A DNA stretch of 64,000 bases from Acidobacteriota bacterium (GCA_021793405.1 JAJYSV010000004.1:62001-126000), one strand, 5' to 3'. Positions 26,819 to 39,107 are shown, counted from the first letter of the stretch. Program-made: numbers and translations. The notes: generated from the sequence alone by a model not told the origin.

Positions 26819-28030
26819 ATGGATCAGGAGCGAATTTTTTTCTTCGATACTACCCTCCGCGATGGAGAGCAATCCCCCGGCTGCAGCATGTACATAGCAG
26901 AGAAGCTGCGCATGGCGCGGCAACTGGAATTGCTCGGCGTCGATGTGATTGAAGCCGGATTTGCGATTGCCTCGGAAGGCGATTTTGCGGCTGTCAATCA
27001 AGTGGCCCGGGAGGTGCGTGGACCGCGCGTTTGCTCCCTATCGCGCGCCAAGGAAGAGGACATCACCGCCTCCGCGCGCGCGCTGGAGCCCGCCGCGCAT
27101 CCGCGCATTCATATTTTTCTGGCCAGCTCCGACATTCATCTGCAATACAAATTGCAAATTTCCCGTGAGCGGGCGCTGGAGTTGACGGACAAATCCGTTC
27201 GCCTGGCACGCACCTACGTCGATGATGTGGAGTTTTCGCCGGAAGACTCCACCCGGACGGATCGCGATTTCCTGTGCACCATGGTCCAGGTTGCGGTTGA
27301 TGCCGGGGCCACGGTCATCAATCTTCCAGACACGGTCGGTTATACAGTTCCCCACGAATATGCGGCCATCTTCCGCTTGATGAAGGAACGGATTCGCGGC
27401 ATCGAAAACGTTGTGCTTTCGAGCCATTGCCATAACGATCTTGGCCTGGCGGTCGCCAACAGCCTGGCTGCGCTGGAGGCGGGCGCACGGCAGGTGGAAT
27501 GCACGATTAATGGAATCGGGGAGCGTGCGGGCAACGCAGCTCTGGAGGAACTGGCGGCAGCGATTCATGTGCGGCACGACCAACTGCCGTTCCATCATGG
27601 ACTTGACCTGCAGCAACTTTTCCCAGCCAGCCAGACATTGGGCGAGATCATCACTTTCGGGCCTGCACCGAATAAGGCGGTTGTGGGCAGCAATGCTTTT
27701 TCGCATGAAGCGGGCATCCATCAGCATGGCGTGATGTCGAATCCCCTGTGCTATGAAATCATGACTCCGTCCCAGGTTGGAGTTCCTGCGAATCGGATGG
27801 TTCTGGGCAAGCATTCCGGACGCCACGCGCTCAACCATCGCTTGCAAGAACTTGGCTATCATTTGAACCGGACCGATCTGGATCTGGCCTACGACCGGTT
27901 TGTAGAAATCGCCGACCGCAAGAAATCTGTCTTCGATCAGGACCTGATCGGCATTATGCTGACCCACCTGCGCCAGACACCGACCCTTGGATCGCATGGT
28001 TCAACGGCAATTGCTTCCCCACAGGCATGA
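26819..28030 (+). CDS. leuA: 2-isopropylmalate synthase without regulatory domain
   Basis: LeuA condenses 2-ketoisovalerate and acetyl-CoA, the committed leucine step. At 403 aa it is about 100 residues shorter than usual. The catalytic TIM barrel is intact: FDTTLRDGEQSPGCSM, the SSHCHNDLGLAVANS metal HxH motif and NGIGERAGNAALEE. The linker domain ends near RKKSVFDQDL and the protein stops soon after, so the C-terminal LeuA dimerisation/leucine-sensing domain is missing. Operon position supports LeuA rather than homocitrate or citramalate synthase, but those remain possible. Confidence 0.87.
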   Translation: MDQERIFFFDTTLRDGEQSPGCSMYIAEKLRMARQLELLGVDVIEAGFAIASEGDFAAVNQVAREVRGPRVCSLSRAKEEDITASARALEPAAHPRIHIFLASSDIHLQYKLQISRERALELTDKSVRLARTYVDDVEFSPEDSTRTDRDFLCTMVQVAVDAGATVINLPDTVGYTVPHEYAAIFRLMKERIRGIENVVLSSHCHNDLGLAVANSLAALEAGARQVECTINGIGERAGNAALEELAAAIHVRHDQLPFHHGLDLQQLFPASQTLGEIITFGPAPNKAVVGSNAFSHEAGIHQHGVMSNPLCYEIMTPSQVGVPANRMVLGKHSGRHALNHRLQELGYHLNRTDLDLAYDRFVEIADRKKSVFDQDLIGIMLTHLRQTPTLGSHGSTAIASPQA

Positions 28031-28121
28031 GTCAATCCTCGGCAAGGGCGCAAGTGAAATCCCACGCCGTCAGACAATTCGGGCGCGACTGAGAACGAGG
28101 CGTCCACGCAGGAGTTTTTGA

Positions 28122-29237
28122 ATGTCAAAGGAAATCAAAGTCACCATCGTGGCGGGAGACGGGATTGGACCCGAAGTCACGCGCGAGGCCGTCCAGATTC
28201 TGGAGGCGATCGGTCAATGGAATGGTACCAAGTTCCAATTTGTTGAGATGCCGATCGGCGGAGTAGCTATCCGGCAGCACGGGTCGCCGTTACCGGAATC
28301 GACGCTGGACGCGGCACTCGACAGCGACGCGGTTCTTCTGGGAGCAGTCGGCGGAAACGAATTCAACCTGCTACCGCCGGACAAGCGGCCGGAAGCTGGG
28401 CTGCTGCAATTGCGACAGGCCCTCGGCGGGTTCGCCAATCTACGCCCGTCCGTGGCCTACGCGCCGCTGAGCAACAATTCCCCGTTGCGGCCTGAAGTGA
28501 CTGATGGAGCGAACATTCTGTTTGTGCGGGAACTGCTTGGCGGCCTGTATTTCGGCGAACCTCGTTCGTGGGACCGCGAATCCGGCGTCGCGTTCAACAC
28601 TATGCGTTATACCCGCGATGAAGTCGTGCGGGTGGCGCGGATCGCGTTTGAACTGGCGCAAAAGCGCCGTCATAAAGTGACCTCAGTCGATAAAGCCAAC
28701 GTGCTGGAAGTCTCGCAACTGTGGCGCGCGACCGTGACGGAAGTGGCAGCGGAATATCCCGACGTAAAGCTCGATCATCAATATGTCGACGCTTGCGCGA
28801 TGCACCTCATGAACACTCCGCGAAATTTCGATGTGGTGCTGACGGAGAATTTGTTTGGCGACATTCTTTCCGATGAAGCGGCAGTGATTACGGGTTCGCT
28901 GGGAATGTTGCCGTCGGGAACGATCGGCGGCAAGGTAAATCTGTATGAGCCGGTGCACGGCTCCGCTCCGGATATCGCGGGCACCGGCAAGGCCAATCCA
29001 CTGGGCGCGATTCTGACGGCGGCGATGCTGCTGCGCCACAGCGCGGACATGGAGCTGGAGGCACAGGCGGTTGAAACCGCGGTCCAGCGTGTCCTGGCCA
29101 ATGGCTATCGCACCGCGGACCTGGCCCGCATCAGCCAGCCCGATCAGCAAATCGTCAGCACGCGCGAGATGGGCAAGTACGTATTTGAAATTCTGAACGA
29201 AATCATCGATTGCAGTCAGGCGATGCATGCGGTCTAG
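28122..29237 (+). CDS. leuB: 3-isopropylmalate dehydrogenase
   Basis: LeuB oxidatively decarboxylates 3-isopropylmalate using NAD. It has 371 aa from ATG 28122. Family motifs include AGDGIGPEV at the N-terminus, the VRELLGGLYFGEPR loop, the NLFGDILSDEAAVITGSLGMLPS signature and EPVHGSAPDIAGTGKANP. It follows leuA by 91 bases and precedes leuC by 81 bases. Confidence 0.97.
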   Translation: MSKEIKVTIVAGDGIGPEVTREAVQILEAIGQWNGTKFQFVEMPIGGVAIRQHGSPLPESTLDAALDSDAVLLGAVGGNEFNLLPPDKRPEAGLLQLRQALGGFANLRPSVAYAPLSNNSPLRPEVTDGANILFVRELLGGLYFGEPRSWDRESGVAFNTMRYTRDEVVRVARIAFELAQKRRHKVTSVDKANVLEVSQLWRATVTEVAAEYPDVKLDHQYVDACAMHLMNTPRNFDVVLTENLFGDILSDEAAVITGSLGMLPSGTIGGKVNLYEPVHGSAPDIAGTGKANPLGAILTAAMLLRHSADMELEAQAVETAVQRVLANGYRTADLARISQPDQQIVSTREMGKYVFEILNEIIDCSQAMHAV

Positions 29238-29318
29238 ATTTTTTCTCCACGTCCTTGGCCTCGAATTTCAAGTTTTACCCTGGCCTGAACCCACGCAACA
29301 ATAGCACAGTGAAAGATC

Positions 29319-30740
29319 ATGGCAAATCATAAGAAAACACTTTTTGAGAATATCTGGGACGCTCACATCGTCGTCGCGCCGGAAGGCGAGCCGGCGCTCC
29401 TCTATATCGATCTGCACTTGATTCACGAGGTGACTTCTCCACAGGCATTCGACGGATTGCGTCTGGCCGGCCGGACAGTACGGCGCCCGGACCGTTGCCT
29501 GGCAACGGTGGATCATAATGTTCCCACGTTGGCAGGCGATCGCCTGATCATCCAGGACGCCATCGCGGCGAAACAGATTGAAACCTTGCGCCGCAACTGC
29601 AAAGAGTTCGGCATTGAACTCTACGATGTGCAGTCGAAACAGCAAGGCATCGTGCATATCATCGGGCCGGAACTTGGCTTCACCAAGCCGGGCATGACGA
29701 TTGTGTGCGGCGACAGTCATACCAGCACCCACGGCGCATTTGGAGCGCTGGCCTTCGGCATCGGCACCAGTGAGGTGGAGCATGTTCTGGCCACGCAGTG
29801 CCTGCCGCAATCGAAGCCGAAGACATTTCGTATCTCTGTTGAAGGCGAACTTCCGCCTGCCGTCACTGCAAAGGATATTGCGCTGGGCATTATCGGACGC
29901 ATCGGAACCGACGGCGCCACCGGCTACGTTGTCGAGTATGCCGGCTCAGCAATTCGCGCGCTTTCGATGGAAGGCCGCATGACGGTCTGCAATATGAGTA
30001 TCGAATCCGGCGCGCGCGCTGGCATGATCGCTCCCGATGCGACGACGTTTGCATATCTGAAAGGACGGTCGCAGTCACCACAAGGAAAAGCATGGGATGA
30101 AGCCGTCGAACATTGGAGTTCCTTGCCCTCGCACCCAGAGGCGAAGTTCGACCGCGAACTGGTCATCGATGCGAGGGGGTTGACGCCGTTCGTAACCTGG
30201 GGCACGCATCCTGGCATGGTGGTGTCGGTCACCGGAGCAGTTCCCACACCGGCTTCGGCTCCGACGGATTCCGAACGCCGCGCGTACGAGCGAGCACTCG
30301 AATATATGGCGCTCGAACCCGGAACGAAGATGGAAAATGTTCCCGTCGACCGCGTCTTTATCGGTTCCTGCACGAACGCACGGATTGAAGATCTGCGCGC
30401 CGCCGCGAAAGTGGTCACCGGCTATAAGGTCAATACCAAAGTACGCGCTATGATCGTACCCGGTTCGCAAAGCGTGAAAACGGAGGCCGAAAACGAAGGC
30501 TTGGATCGCATCTTCTTGGACGCTGGCTTTGAATGGCGCGAGCCCGGCTGCTCCATGTGCCTGGGCATGAATCCAGACATTCTGGAGCCGGGCGAGCGCT
30601 GCGCTTCCACCAGCAATCGCAACTTTGAAGGTCGCCAGGGTCGCGGCGGCAGAACGCATCTTGTCAGTCCAGCAATGGCAGCCGCAGCCGCCATTGCCGG
30701 TCACTTCACCGATGTTCGCAATTGGGAGTTCCGCAAATAG
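29319..30740 (+). CDS. leuC: 3-isopropylmalate dehydratase, large subunit
   Basis: LeuC is the [4Fe-4S] aconitase-family subunit that isomerises 2- to 3-isopropylmalate with LeuD. It has 473 aa. Cluster-binding Cys are seen in GSCTNAR and the later GCSMCLGM; the [13 protein letters not shown] and [10 protein letters not shown]-type signature ([16 protein letters not shown]) are also intact. leuD begins two bases after its stop. Confidence 0.97.
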   Translation: MANHKKTLFENIWDAHIVVAPEGEPALLYIDLHLIHEVTSPQAFDGLRLAGRTVRRPDRCLATVDHNVPTLAGDRLIIQDAIAAKQIETLRRNCKEFGIELYDVQSKQQGIVHIIGPELGFTKPGMTIVCGDSHTSTHGAFGALAFGIGTSEVEHVLATQCLPQSKPKTFRISVEGELPPAVTAKDIALGIIGRIGTDGATGYVVEYAGSAIRALSMEGRMTVCNMSIESGARAGMIAPDATTFAYLKGRSQSPQGKAWDEAVEHWSSLPSHPEAKFDRELVIDARGLTPFVTWGTHPGMVVSVTGAVPTPASAPTDSERRAYERALEYMALEPGTKMENVPVDRVFIGSCTNARIEDLRAAAKVVTGYKVNTKVRAMIVPGSQSVKTEAENEGLDRIFLDAGFEWREPGCSMCLGMNPDILEPGERCASTSNRNFEGRQGRGGRTHLVSPAMAAAAAIAGHFTDVRNWEFRK

Positions 30741-30742
30741 CC

Positions 30743-31372
30743 ATGAAACCATTTCGCACACTTACGTCCAAGGTCGCGCCACTCGATCGAGTCAATGTCG
30801 ATACGGACCAGATTATTCCCAAGCAATTTTTGAAGCGCATTGAGCGTACAGGTTACGGAGAATTCTTATTCTTTGACTGGCGCCGCGGCGCCGATGGCGC
30901 TCCTAATCCGGAATTTTCGTTGAACAAACCGCAATATCAAGGCGCGGAAATTCTCGTCGCGGGACGCAACTTCGGCTGCGGCTCCTCGCGTGAACACGCC
31001 GCCTGGGCGCTCAGCGATTTTGGATTTCGCTGCGTGATTGCGCCCAGCTTCGCGGATATATTTTTCTCCAATGCCGCCAAGAACGGCATCCTGCTGGTCA
31101 CGCTGCCGGATGAAGAAGTGGCGGTGTTGCTGGAACGCGCCAAGAAGCCTGGCTACCGGTTGCACGTCTCTCTGGAATCGCAAACGGTGAAGGATGACCA
31201 GGGATTCGATGAATCGTTCACCGTCGATGCCTTCCGCCGCTCTTGCCTGCTGGAAGGGTTGGACGATATTGGCCTGGCGATGCGTCATACCGCGGCCCTC
31301 GATGCGTACGAGCAGAAGCATGACGCCGCTTTCTGGTCTGCTCCCAGACCGCTGCAAGGAGTAAGCGCATGA
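30743..31372 (+). CDS. leuD: 3-isopropylmalate dehydratase, small subunit
   Basis: LeuD is the swivel domain partner of LeuC. It has 209 aa from ATG 30743, two bases after the leuC stop; the longer frame from 30722 overlaps leuC. Motifs include [14 protein letters not shown] and [17 protein letters not shown]. The stop overlaps the ilvD start (ATGA), tying the leucine and valine parts of the operon together. Confidence 0.96.
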   Translation: MKPFRTLTSKVAPLDRVNVDTDQIIPKQFLKRIERTGYGEFLFFDWRRGADGAPNPEFSLNKPQYQGAEILVAGRNFGCGSSREHAAWALSDFGFRCVIAPSFADIFFSNAAKNGILLVTLPDEEVAVLLERAKKPGYRLHVSLESQTVKDDQGFDESFTVDAFRRSCLLEGLDDIGLAMRHTAALDAYEQKHDAAFWSAPRPLQGVSA

Positions 31373-33069
31373 GCGACAACGGCAAGCAGAACGGGGCACA
31401 TAACCCGAAGCACAACAGCATCCCTTTGACCGAAGGCCCCAGCCGCGCGGCCGCGCGCGCCATGTTGCACGCGATCGGCTTCAATCGCGAAGATCTCGCC
31501 AAACCGATTATCGGCATCGCCAACACGTGGACGGAAATCGGTCCGTGCAACTTTCATCTGCGCGTTCTGGCCGAAGCCGTCAAACAAGGCATCCGCGACG
31601 CCGGCGGAACGCCCATGGAGTTCAACACCATTACCATCTCGGACGGCATCACCATGGGCACGCAAGGCATGAAGGCATCGCTGATCAGCCGCGAAGTCAT
31701 TGCCGACTCCGTCGAGCTGGTGGCGCGGGGCAATCTCTTTGACGGACTGGTGGCCATTGCCGGCTGCGACAAGAACATGCCCGGGACAGTGATGGCGCTG
31801 GCCCGCCTCGACATTCCATCGTTGATGCTCTACGGCGGCTCCATTGCACCTGGCCATCTCCACGGAAAAGACCTGACGGTGCAGGATGTGTTTGAGGCGC
31901 AGGGAGCGTTTGCTGCCGGCAAAATCGACGATGCGGAACTGAAGGCCGTCGAGGTCAGCGCTTGTCCGGGAGCAGGCGCCTGCGGAGGTCAGTTCACGGC
32001 CAACACCATGGCCATGGCGTGCGAATTTCTCGGCATCTCGCCCATGCACCTCTCCGGCGTGCCCGCGCTTTCCCCGGAAAAAAAGGAAGCGTGTCGTGCT
32101 GCTGGGGCGCTGGTGCTGGAGTTGGCGAAAAAAGACCTGCGACCATCGAAAATCATCACCCGCGCCGCACTGGAAAATGCCATCGCCAGCGTCGCCGCAT
32201 CGGGCGGGTCGACCAATGCGGTCCTGCATTTGATTGCAATTGCCCACGAAGCTGGAATTTCTCTCTCCGTAGACGACTTCGATCGCATCAGCCGGGAGAC
32301 TCCTCTGCTCTGCGACATGAAGCCGGGCGGACGCTACGTGGCCACGGACTATCAGGAGGCTGGCGGAAGCCGTCTGCTGGCGCAGCGTCTGCTTGCAGGC
32401 AAGCTCCTCGACGGCAGCACCTGGAATGTCTCCGGACGCACGCTTGCCGAAGAGGCCGAGTTGGCCAAGGAAAAGCCGGGGCAGAAAGTCATTCATTCGC
32501 TCGACAAGCCATTGAAGGCATCCGGCGGACTCGTCATCCTGAAGGGCAATCTTGCGCCTGAGGGCTGTGTCATTAAAGTCGCCGGACACGAACGCCTCAC
32601 GCATCGCGGCCCGGCGCGTGTATTCGATGCGGAAGAGGCATGCTTTGCCGCTTTGCAAACGGGCAAGATCAAGCCGAACGATGTCGTCGTAATTCGCTAT
32701 GAAGGCCCCCGAGGCGGACCTGGCATGCGCGAGATGCTGCAGGTCACTGCGGCGATCGCGGGCATTCCGGAGCTAAGCGAAACGGTGGCGTTGCTGACGG
32801 ACGGACGTTTCTCCGGCGCAACGCGCGGGCTGATGGCCGGTCACGTCGCGCCGGAAGCGGCGTTGGGCGGCGCGATCGCAGCCCTGCAGGATGGCGACAT
32901 GGTGGTATTTGATATTCCGAAGCGCGAATTGCGCGTGGAGTTAAGCGACGATGAACTCGGGGCGCGCATGAAAAACTGGCATACTCCGGCACCGAATTCT
33001 CCGCGCGGAGTCTTTCGCAAATATGCGGAGAGCGTTTCTTCCGCCGCACGCGGCGCAGTCACAAACTGA
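31369..33069 (+). CDS. ilvD: Dihydroxy-acid dehydratase
   Basis: IlvD dehydrates dihydroxyisovalerate and dihydroxymethylvalerate to the 2-keto acids for valine, leucine and isoleucine. It has 566 aa. Iron-sulfur and active-site motifs are present: [29 protein letters not shown] and the C-terminal [11 protein letters not shown]. The ATGA overlap with leuD and the two-base gap to ilvB show tight coupling. Confidence 0.96.
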   Translation: MSDNGKQNGAHNPKHNSIPLTEGPSRAAARAMLHAIGFNREDLAKPIIGIANTWTEIGPCNFHLRVLAEAVKQGIRDAGGTPMEFNTITISDGITMGTQGMKASLISREVIADSVELVARGNLFDGLVAIAGCDKNMPGTVMALARLDIPSLMLYGGSIAPGHLHGKDLTVQDVFEAQGAFAAGKIDDAELKAVEVSACPGAGACGGQFTANTMAMACEFLGISPMHLSGVPALSPEKKEACRAAGALVLELAKKDLRPSKIITRAALENAIASVAASGGSTNAVLHLIAIAHEAGISLSVDDFDRISRETPLLCDMKPGGRYVATDYQEAGGSRLLAQRLLAGKLLDGSTWNVSGRTLAEEAELAKEKPGQKVIHSLDKPLKASGGLVILKGNLAPEGCVIKVAGHERLTHRGPARVFDAEEACFAALQTGKIKPNDVVVIRYEGPRGGPGMREMLQVTAAIAGIPELSETVALLTDGRFSGATRGLMAGHVAPEAALGGAIAALQDGDMVVFDIPKRELRVELSDDELGARMKNWHTPAPNSPRGVFRKYAESVSSAARGAVTN

Positions 33070-33071
33070 GG

Positions 33072-34862
33072 ATGGAGAAGATGGCCATGGACAACAACGG
33101 AAAAACAAATCTCAACCCATCGGAGGCTGCAATTTACAGCCAGCCGACACGTCTCACGGGCGCGGAAACAGTATGGGCGACGATGGTGGGCGAGGGGGTG
33201 CGGGATGTGTTCGGCTATCCCGGCGGAGCGATTCTTCCCGTCTACGACGCGCTGCGGAAATTCCCCATTCGGCACATCCTGGTTCGTCATGAGCAGGGAG
33301 CGGCCCACATGGCGGATGGCTATGCCCGCGCCTCTGGCCGCGTGGGCGTTGCGATCGCAACCTCAGGACCGGGCGCGACCAACCTCGTGACCGGAATCGC
33401 CACTGCGATGCTCGACTCGATTCCAATGGTCTGCGTTACTGGCCAGGTTTCCAGCAAGGTGCTGGGCACCGACGCGTTTCAGGAAATCGACATTACCGGC
33501 ATCACGCTTCCCATCACAAAACACAATTATCTGGTCAACCGCACCGAGGATATTGCACCCGCCTTGCGGGAGGCCTTTCGCATCGCCAAATCCGGACGCC
33601 CCGGGCCCGTGCTGGTCGACATCACGAAAGACGCGCAGCAGAACTCCGCCATCTTTGACTTTGCCGCGGCCGCACCAGCGCCATATCGCCCGCATCCAAT
33701 GCTGTCTGCGGATTCGGTCGCTATCCGCGAAGCGTTGGAGTTGCTGCGCACGGCGAAACGCCCGGTCATTCTGGCTGGACAAGGAATTCTGCATTCGCGC
33801 GCGATGGAACAGGTACGCACGCTGGCGGAACGAGCGCAGATTCCTGTCGCTTGCACTTTGCTGGGGCTGACTGCATTCCCGGCGTCGCATCCGCTGAACC
33901 TGGGCATGATGGGCATGCACGGGGAAAGCTGGGTCAACCATGCCATTCAGCAGGCAGATCTCCTGATCGCCTGCGGCATGCGATTTGACGACCGCGTCAC
34001 CGGGTCTCTTTCCACCTACGCGCAAAATGCGAAGAAGATCCATATTGAAATAGACCCCGCCGAGATCAATAAAAATGTTCGCGTCGATGTGGCGCTGGTG
34101 GGCGACTTGAAGGAGATACTCGAGACGATGCTTCCGCGGATGCCGAAGCGTGATGGCGCGGCGTGGCTCCGTACCATCTCCACGATGAAGGGCAGCGCTG
34201 CGGTACATGATATTCAGCAGTTGCCGGACAACGGCCACCTCTACGCGGCGCATGTCATCAACGACATCTGGCGCGAAACCGGCGGAGAGGCCATCATTGT
34301 GACCGATGTGGGTCAGCACCAGATGTGGGAAGCCCAGTATTACAAGCACGAACAGCCGCGTTCGCTCGTCACGTCCGGTGGACTGGGAACCATGGGATTC
34401 GCGCTGCCCGCCGCGATCGGAGCCAAAGTAGCTTGCCCGGACAAGGAAGTCTGGGTGGTCGCCGGCGATGGCGGCTTCCAGATGACCAGCGCGGAGTTGT
34501 CCACAATTGTGCAGGAACAACTGAAGATCAATATCGCCATCGTCAATAACGGCTATCTCGGCATGGTGCGGCAGTGGCAAGAGGCGTTCTATGAGAAAAA
34601 TTACGAATGCACGCCTTTGATCAGCCCGGATTTCGTGAAGCTTGCGGACGCGCACGGTATTCGTGGCGCGCATGTCAATCGCCGCGCAGAGGTCATCCCC
34701 ACAGTGCGCGAAGCGCGTCAACATGGAAAAGTTTTTCTGATCGATTTTCATGTGGAGCAGGAAGATTCCGTCTATCCCATGATTCCGCCCGGCGCGGCGC
34801 TGCATGAAATGATCCGACGTCCGAAACCCAGTCCTCTGGTCGAAACAGCAACGGAGATTTAG
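33072..34862 (+). CDS. ilvB: Acetolactate synthase, large (catalytic) subunit
   Basis: IlvB is a ThDP- and FAD-dependent enzyme that condenses pyruvate with pyruvate or 2-ketobutyrate. It has 596 aa. Visible motifs: the N-terminal catalytic glutamate in VRHEQGAAHMADGYARASG, the FAD-binding middle domain, and the ThDP motif starting GDGGFQMTSAELSTI and ending INIAIVNNGYLGMVRQWQ. Starts at ATG 33072 or 33084 are possible. The regulatory subunit gene follows by 13 bases. Confidence 0.95.
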   Translation: MEKMAMDNNGKTNLNPSEAAIYSQPTRLTGAETVWATMVGEGVRDVFGYPGGAILPVYDALRKFPIRHILVRHEQGAAHMADGYARASGRVGVAIATSGPGATNLVTGIATAMLDSIPMVCVTGQVSSKVLGTDAFQEIDITGITLPITKHNYLVNRTEDIAPALREAFRIAKSGRPGPVLVDITKDAQQNSAIFDFAAAAPAPYRPHPMLSADSVAIREALELLRTAKRPVILAGQGILHSRAMEQVRTLAERAQIPVACTLLGLTAFPASHPLNLGMMGMHGESWVNHAIQQADLLIACGMRFDDRVTGSLSTYAQNAKKIHIEIDPAEINKNVRVDVALVGDLKEILETMLPRMPKRDGAAWLRTISTMKGSAAVHDIQQLPDNGHLYAAHVINDIWRETGGEAIIVTDVGQHQMWEAQYYKHEQPRSLVTSGGLGTMGFALPAAIGAKVACPDKEVWVVAGDGGFQMTSAELSTIVQEQLKINIAIVNNGYLGMVRQWQEAFYEKNYECTPLISPDFVKLADAHGIRGAHVNRRAEVIPTVREARQHGKVFLIDFHVEQEDSVYPMIPPGAALHEMIRRPKPSPLVETATEI

Positions 34863-34875
34863 GAGCGGAGATTCC

Positions 34876-36554
<1,679 letters not shown>

Positions 36555-36602
36555 CCGAAAAGCAAACGCTCGCGACAAGGGTGTAAAAGATGAAAGAATG
36601 AT

Positions 36603-36630
36603 GGCAGCCGAGACTGGCTGCCTTCACTCT
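36603..36630 (+). terminator. Terminator after ilvC
   Basis: GGCAGCC and GGCTGCC form a perfect 7-bp stem with a six-base loop, followed by TTCACTCTTTGT. It lies 49 bases after the ilvC stop and 47 bases before the histidine kinase gene, a fitting end for the leu-ilv operon. Confidence 0.6.
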
Positions 36631-36676
36631 TTGTCACTGAATTCTCACCCAACGGATCATCCATCAGGAACTTGTC

Positions 36677-38146
36677 ATGGAAGGCACAACGCAACAAGCC
36701 GTTCAAGACCCGGAACTTCCCCCCGGAGTGTCCCTGCTTCATTCACCGGAATCGAAGCTCCTGGATGCGCTGAGCAGGGTCCATCAATTGGACGGACTGA
36801 CGAACGCGGAGTACCTGTGGCTGGTGCGGCATAGCTGGGAGTTCTCCGCACCAGCCGGCACCCGCCTGTTCAGCGATGGCCAGCCTGCCACGCACATGAC
36901 AATTCTATTGGCCGGGGAAATCCAGGTCCGGCGCCAGCATGCCAGCCAGGGAAGCCTCTTCATCGGACGGTCCGGGCAGATTACCGGGGTGCTTCCCTTC
37001 TCCCGCATGAAGACAACCGGCGGCAGCGGCGTCGTTTCCGAGCCGGTCTGGGCGCTGCAAATCGCCAGAGATCAGTTCCCGGAAATGCTGGCGGCCATTC
37101 CGTCCATGGGCCAGCGTTGCGTGTCGGTGCTGCTGGACAGGGTGCGGGAAGTCACCCGGCTGGAGCAGCAGTCGGAAAAGCTGACCGCGCTGGGAAAACT
37201 GGCCGCCAATTTGGCCCACGAACTGAATAATCCGGCCAGCGCGGCACAGCGGGCGGCCAGCAATCTGCTGGAAGAATTGCGCAACTATGGCAAGGTCAGT
37301 TTTCAGGCCGGAAAACTGTGTCTAACCGACGAGCAGGAACGTCGCTATATGGACTGGAATCGCGGCATTCGAACCGCCATTGAGGCTCGTTCGAAGCAGC
37401 CCCGCGCGCTCGAAGCGGGTATACAGGAAGAGCGGCTCAACCGCTGGCTGGAGAAACGAAAAGTTACTGAACCGTGGTCGATCGCGCCCGTTTTCGCTGA
37501 GGCCAGCATCGAACCCCAGGATCTGATTCCTCTGGATGAGTTTCTGGGTTGCGAAGCTGCCAACCTAGCCCTAAGCCACCTTGCTTCGACGCTTCGCGCC
37601 GAACGCATGACCGGTGCCGTGCTCGAATCGACCGCGCGGATCTTCGACCTGATTCGCGCCATCCAGCAATATTCCCACATGGACCAGGCCCCGCTGCAGG
37701 ATATCGATATGGCCCAGTCTCTGGACGACACATTGAGCATGTTGCACTACAGGCTCAACGATGTGCGGGTAATCCGCGAGTACGACCCAAAACTGCCGTG
37801 CATCACAGCCAATGGAAGCGAGCTGAATCAGGTATGGATGGCATTGCTGGAAAACGCCTTGGATGCAGTCCGAAACCGCGGAACGATCCGGGTACGCACC
37901 CAGGATGGCGGAGATATGGTGCGGGTCGAGATTTGGGACAACGGTCCGGGCATCCCTGCCGAATTGCATGATCGAATCTTCGAACCGTTTTTTACCACGA
38001 AGCCGATCGGGCTAGGATTGGGACTGAGCCTTGATACTGTGAATCGCATCCTAAGTCGCTACCGGGGGACAATCCATGTGCAGTCCGAACCCGGAGCAAC
38101 ATGTTTCCAAGTCAGAATTCCGTTGCATCAAACCGGAGCCTATTGA
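36677..38146 (+). CDS. Soluble sensor histidine kinase with Crp-like sensor domain
   Basis: This 489-aa protein has no membrane segment. The N-terminal part (about residues 30-155) reads as a cyclic-nucleotide-binding (Crp/Fnr effector) fold, with FSAPAGTRLFSDGQPATHMTILLAGEIQV spread over the expected strands. A dimerisation/H-box helix follows with LAANLAHELNNPASAAQRA (phosphoacceptor His near 176), then an HATPase_c domain with N-box LLENALDAVRNRG, G1 WDNGPGIP and GLGLGLSLDTV. No receiver domain or adjacent regulator is seen, so its partner lies elsewhere. Whether it binds a cyclic nucleotide is not shown. Confidence 0.9.
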   Translation: MEGTTQQAVQDPELPPGVSLLHSPESKLLDALSRVHQLDGLTNAEYLWLVRHSWEFSAPAGTRLFSDGQPATHMTILLAGEIQVRRQHASQGSLFIGRSGQITGVLPFSRMKTTGGSGVVSEPVWALQIARDQFPEMLAAIPSMGQRCVSVLLDRVREVTRLEQQSEKLTALGKLAANLAHELNNPASAAQRAASNLLEELRNYGKVSFQAGKLCLTDEQERRYMDWNRGIRTAIEARSKQPRALEAGIQEERLNRWLEKRKVTEPWSIAPVFAEASIEPQDLIPLDEFLGCEAANLALSHLASTLRAERMTGAVLESTARIFDLIRAIQQYSHMDQAPLQDIDMAQSLDDTLSMLHYRLNDVRVIREYDPKLPCITANGSELNQVWMALLENALDAVRNRGTIRVRTQDGGDMVRVEIWDNGPGIPAELHDRIFEPFFTTKPIGLGLGLSLDTVNRILSRYRGTIHVQSEPGATCFQVRIPLHQTGAY

Positions 38147-38162
38147 GCCGGGTAAGCGCCGC

Positions 38163-38447
38163 CTATTTTTCGATTTCCACGCCGCGCCAAAAGGCAACAT
38201 GATTTTTGATGGCGCGCGCCGCTGGCTTGGGATCGGGATAGTACCAGGCGGCGTCGGAATTTTCCTGCCCATCGACCAGGATAGTGTAATAGCGCGCCTG
38301 CCCCTTCCATGGACAGGTCGAAATTGTTGAACTGGATCGGAAGTATTCGCGATCGATCGACTCATGAGGAAAATAAACGTTGCCCTCTACCAGTTGAGTT
38401 TTCTCGCTCTCAGCCAGCACTCTGCCATTCCACACCGCTTTCGCCAT
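38163..38447 (-). CDS. DUF427-family protein
   Basis: This compact 94-aa protein matches the DUF427 pattern: N-terminal KAVWNGRVLAES, the NVYFPHESI strand, the conserved STCPWKGQARYY core and the late AWYYPDPKPAA motif. No signal or membrane segment is present. Its biochemical role is unknown in the family. It is convergent with the histidine kinase gene (16-base gap). Confidence 0.88.
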   Translation of the reverse strand: MAKAVWNGRVLAESEKTQLVEGNVYFPHESIDREYFRSSSTISTCPWKGQARYYTILVDGQENSDAAWYYPDPKPAARAIKNHVAFWRGVEIEK

Positions 38448-38532
38448 AATTTCGCCTAGACTCCTTCATCTTTAACCATATCATCAGATGCGATCCTGCG
38501 GTTGAAGACGCAAGTTGTATGAGTCACAAGCA

Positions 38533-38564
38533 AAGGGAGGACGCGCTTTAGCACGTCCTCCCTT
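38533..38564 (-). terminator. Terminator hairpin after the small secreted protein gene
   Basis: AAGGGAGGACG and CGTCCTCCCTT form an 11-bp perfect stem with a ten-base loop. Read leftward, it is followed by TGCTTGTGAC, with some T residues in the stem base. It lies 45 bases after the stop of the minus-strand gene at 38609. Confidence 0.7.
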
Positions 38565-38608
38565 CCTAGGATTTTCCAGCCACGCCGGAAGTCTCATTGA
38601 GCTGCCGC

Positions 38609-38935
38609 TTACATGCTGCTGCCGCCTGCTTTCATAACTTTATCTACATGAATGCTGCTGCTGGAAGGATCGACCGTGGCGACAACCCTGACGTGGTCGC
38701 CGTAGTAGTCGCCGACAGCATTGGTGTTATCGATGGTCCACACCTTGTTCTTGGAGTCTACAAAAACGGGCTTCTGGCCTGACGCCACGCACTTTTTCAC
38801 GCATGCGGTTGTGTGCATGGATGCACCGCATTTGGAATCGCCGATCCAGCCGGTGAGTTTGTGGGTCTTCGCTGTTTGAGCACCGGCCAATGCCGTCATG
38901 CTACCGAGAGCCAATACAAATGCGATACGCTTCAT
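38609..38935 (-). CDS. Small secreted protein, unknown function
   Basis: This 108-aa protein has a signal peptide (MKRIAFVLALGSMTALAGAQ) and a small domain with three Cys (SKCGASMHTTACVKKC) followed by YVVD-like strands PVFVDSKNKVWTIDN and HVRVVATVD. This arrangement recurs in acidobacterial exported proteins annotated only as domains of unknown function; I do not know a role. ATG 38935 was chosen because the signal peptide then begins properly; the frame itself is open up to 39076. Confidence 0.72.
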   Translation of the reverse strand: MKRIAFVLALGSMTALAGAQTAKTHKLTGWIGDSKCGASMHTTACVKKCVASGQKPVFVDSKNKVWTIDNTNAVGDYYGDHVRVVATVDPSSSSIHVDKVMKAGGSSM

Positions 38936-39107
38936 GGTCTGATCCTCTGAACTTTCTTCCCGGGAAGGGAACTCTAACTGTAACCACATCTTTGTATCCG
39001 GTTGGATGCAGGATTGGCAAGCCGACTTTCCATCCCGGGAAAACCCACAGTCGGATTTTTCACAGCATGGAATCAAATGTTTCGTGGATCAATCGGACAG
39101 CAAATAC

